A DNA stretch of 7,577 nt from JBNRMW01 sp050309795 (GTDB lineage Bacteria > Bacillota_I > Bacilli_A > Erysipelotrichales > Erysipelotrichaceae): assembly GCA_050309795.1 (NCBI GenBank), contig JBNRMW010000021.1, positions 1 to 7,577 of the forward strand, given 5' to 3'. Below are positions 6,749 through 7,577 of the stretch, piece by piece (the first letter of the stretch is position 1; every line of letters starts with the position of its first letter). The notes beneath the pieces were generated by a model. It was not told the DNA's origin. It ran no database searches and saw nothing but the letters and a program-made list of their open reading frames with translations. Made by a program: the position numbers and the translations under genes.

Positions 6749-7208
6749 GAACATAATAAAATATTTTCTCTCAGTAGGAGCAATTTTTCTCCTATCTACC
6801 TATTTGCATTATGACAACTCTGAAACATTTGCTCATATTTTGACTTTTCTATCGGTTACAACAGGTTTTACAATAACAGCATTATCAATTATTGCAACAT
6901 CTAATTTTTCAAAAGAATTATACAAAAAAGAAGCACCAGATGATAATTCAAAATCTTTACTTCACCAATTAGTAGCGAAGTTTGAAAAATCAACTTTGAC
7001 ATTTGCAACAGCTATAATCTTGATTTTGATATATTCATTAATTGAACCAGCCACAATAAAAGAGTGGACAATTTTTACTACATCCATTAGCTTTAAAACG
7101 ATTTTAAGTGGTCTTATTTGGTATTTAACTTTTTTATCTATTTGGCTCTTTTTAGACCTATTGAAAATGTTTTCAAAATTTGTAATCCAAAGTGCAAAAA
7201 GTCCATAA
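6735..7208 (+). CDS. Small four-helix integral membrane protein, possible defence effector (RexB/KwaA-like layout)
   Basis: This 157-residue protein has four predicted membrane segments at about 7-24, 33-56, 86-104 and 124-144, and lies in the inner membrane. The loop between helices 2 and 3 is charged (KELYKKEAPDD, then a Lys-containing helix) and probably cytoplasmic, which places both ends in the cytoplasm. No enzyme motif is visible. Its start lies 14 bases inside the preceding gene, so translation of the two is likely coupled. Size and topology are similar to lambda RexB (144 residues, four helices, ion-channel-like), and KwaA of Kiwa also has four helices. These are resemblances of form, not proven homology. 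A membrane-depolarising role in abortive infection is therefore an inference. It is the last gene of the operon; non-coding, GC-richer DNA with a stem-loop follows. Confidence 0.8.
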   Translation: MQTVKNIIKYFLSVGAIFLLSTYLHYDNSETFAHILTFLSVTTGFTITALSIIATSNFSKELYKKEAPDDNSKSLLHQLVAKFEKSTLTFATAIILILIYSLIEPATIKEWTIFTTSISFKTILSGLIWYLTFLSIWLFLDLLKMFSKFVIQSAKSP

Positions 7209-7211
7209 TAT

Positions 7212-7260
7212 GCCAAAGCTTCACAGCCACACACATTGCCAAGTCGCACCAGCCAACGCT
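7212..7260 (+). repeat. Direct repeat pair GCCAA(A/C)GCT behind the operon
   Basis: GCCAAAGCT at 7212-7220 begins four bases after the last stop codon, and GCCAACGCT at 7252-7260 lies in the loop of the 7228-7287 hairpin. The spacing of 40 bases is close to the 35 bases between the leader copies, in the same order (A form first, then C form). Confidence 0.55.
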
Positions 7261-7287
7261 AAAACCAAAACTTGGCAAAGAGTGTGT
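7228..7287 (+). terminator. Stem-loop just after the operon (possible terminator, or part of a mobile repeat)
   Basis: TTGCCAAGT at 7236-7244 pairs perfectly with ACTTGGCAA at 7270-7278. Outside this, CACACA pairs with GTGTGT at 7282-7287 after a short bulge. The 25-base loop contains GCCAACGCT. The hairpin begins 20 bases after the last stop codon. There is no T-run after it, so it would be an atypical intrinsic terminator. A structured repeat shared with the leader hairpin is an equally good reading. Confidence 0.5.
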
Positions 7288-7340
7288 CTGTCCAAACGCA
7301 CAACCGACAGACAATCAACACGAAAGACAGAAGGGCAGCA

Positions 7341-7472
7341 GCTAACAGCGGTTTTGCGTAATGGCGGGTTCAGTGCTTCGTATGACAGTTTAGTGGTAGG
7401 TTCAAGTTCAGTTCTTCGATTGAAGTTTTGTGCTAAAAATCCACCACTGCGCCAAGCGCCAAAACGTTAAAC
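7341..7472 (+). repeat. 132-base structured element resembling a long integron attC site
   Basis: The element opens with GCTAAC (7341-7346) and closes with GTTAAAC (7466-7472), the latter a match to the attC core GTTRRRY. The outer arms (AGCGGTTTTGCGTAATGG against CCACTGCGCCAAGCGCC) pair imperfectly with wobble and bulges. Inside, AGTGGT (7392-7397) pairs with ACCACT (7443-7448), and TTCAA (7401-7405) with TTGAA (7420-7424). Imperfect arms, a variable centre and a core site at the end are attC hallmarks. The left GCTAAC is one pyrimidine short of RYYYAAC. From memory, similar elements are scattered through Bacteroidota genomes. No coding function is evident. Confidence 0.45.
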
Positions 7473-7577
7473 GATTACCATGAGAAAGCGATGTTTAATG
7501 GGAGTGCACTTGTTTGAATGCAGGGAATATCGACTCTACACACACATGGTATAACCCTTTTCAGGACGAGACAGAAA
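7473..7577. other. Right-hand end of window with no recognisable feature
   Basis: I see nothing firm here. The longest ATG frame (7480-7554) encodes only 24 residues with no recognisable motif. The sequence may belong to whatever lies beyond the window. Confidence 0.4.

Noticed and set aside
7192..7470. 92-codon open frame across the downstream flank
   Set aside because: It runs through the stem-loop and the attC-like repeat, overlaps the end of the membrane protein gene, and has repeat-derived low-complexity sequence.
7480..7554. 24-residue open frame near the right edge
   Set aside because: It is too short, with no motif, no promoter and no operon context.
1..7577. CRISPR array, tRNA or rRNA genes
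   Set aside because: No regularly spaced direct repeats with spacers and no tRNA- or rRNA-like sequence were seen; the only repeats are the flank hairpins and the 9-base word.

Overview
The window looks like an accessory stretch of a Bacteroidota chromosome. The evidence is the strong protein-level resemblance to Bacteroidota families, the AT-rich coding, the absence of clear Shine-Dalgarno sequences before the starts, and a promoter of the Bacteroidota type (TTTG, 19 bases, TAACTTTG). Gene identities come from motif reading and recalled family features, not from a database search.

Layout. Bases 1-1587 hold a mobile element of about 50% GC in the sampled line: the C-terminal catalytic half of a tyrosine recombinase, cut by the window edge, followed 10 bases later by an intact IS91-family HUH/Y2 transposase. 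Bases 1588-2137 carry no convincing gene. They contain a good Bacteroidota promoter (1861-1891) and a strong stem-loop with a T-run (2000-2066) in what would be a leader of about 240 bases.

Bases 2138-7208 form one tightly packed operon. Its first gene is a large single-chain Type IIG/Eco57I-like restriction-modification enzyme (PD-(D/E)XK nuclease, N6-adenine methylase and target-recognition domain, about 1219 residues), broken by one frameshift near 3671 into reading frames 2138-3766 and 3832-5799. It is followed after 5 bases by a 46-residue basic, proline-rich protein with an internal repeat. After 2 more bases comes an unrecognised 266-residue soluble protein, which overlaps by 14 bases a 157-residue protein with four predicted membrane segments. 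The last two genes have the layout of two-gene abortive-infection systems such as lambda RexAB or Kiwa (cytoplasmic partner plus small four-helix membrane protein), but I cannot show homology. The operon is best read as a small anti-phage module: restriction first, possibly membrane-linked abortive infection as back-up.

Bases 7209-7577 are non-coding and GC-richer than the operon. They hold a stem-loop (7228-7287) and a 132-base imperfect inverted repeat (7341-7472) that begins GCTAAC and ends in GTTAAAC, resembling a long integron attC site. A 9-base word, GCCAA(A/C)GCT, occurs twice in the leader and twice after the last gene, so both flanks share structure that the genes do not. This suggests that 1924-7472 may have moved as one cassette-like unit carrying the defence operon. 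No integron integrase is visible.
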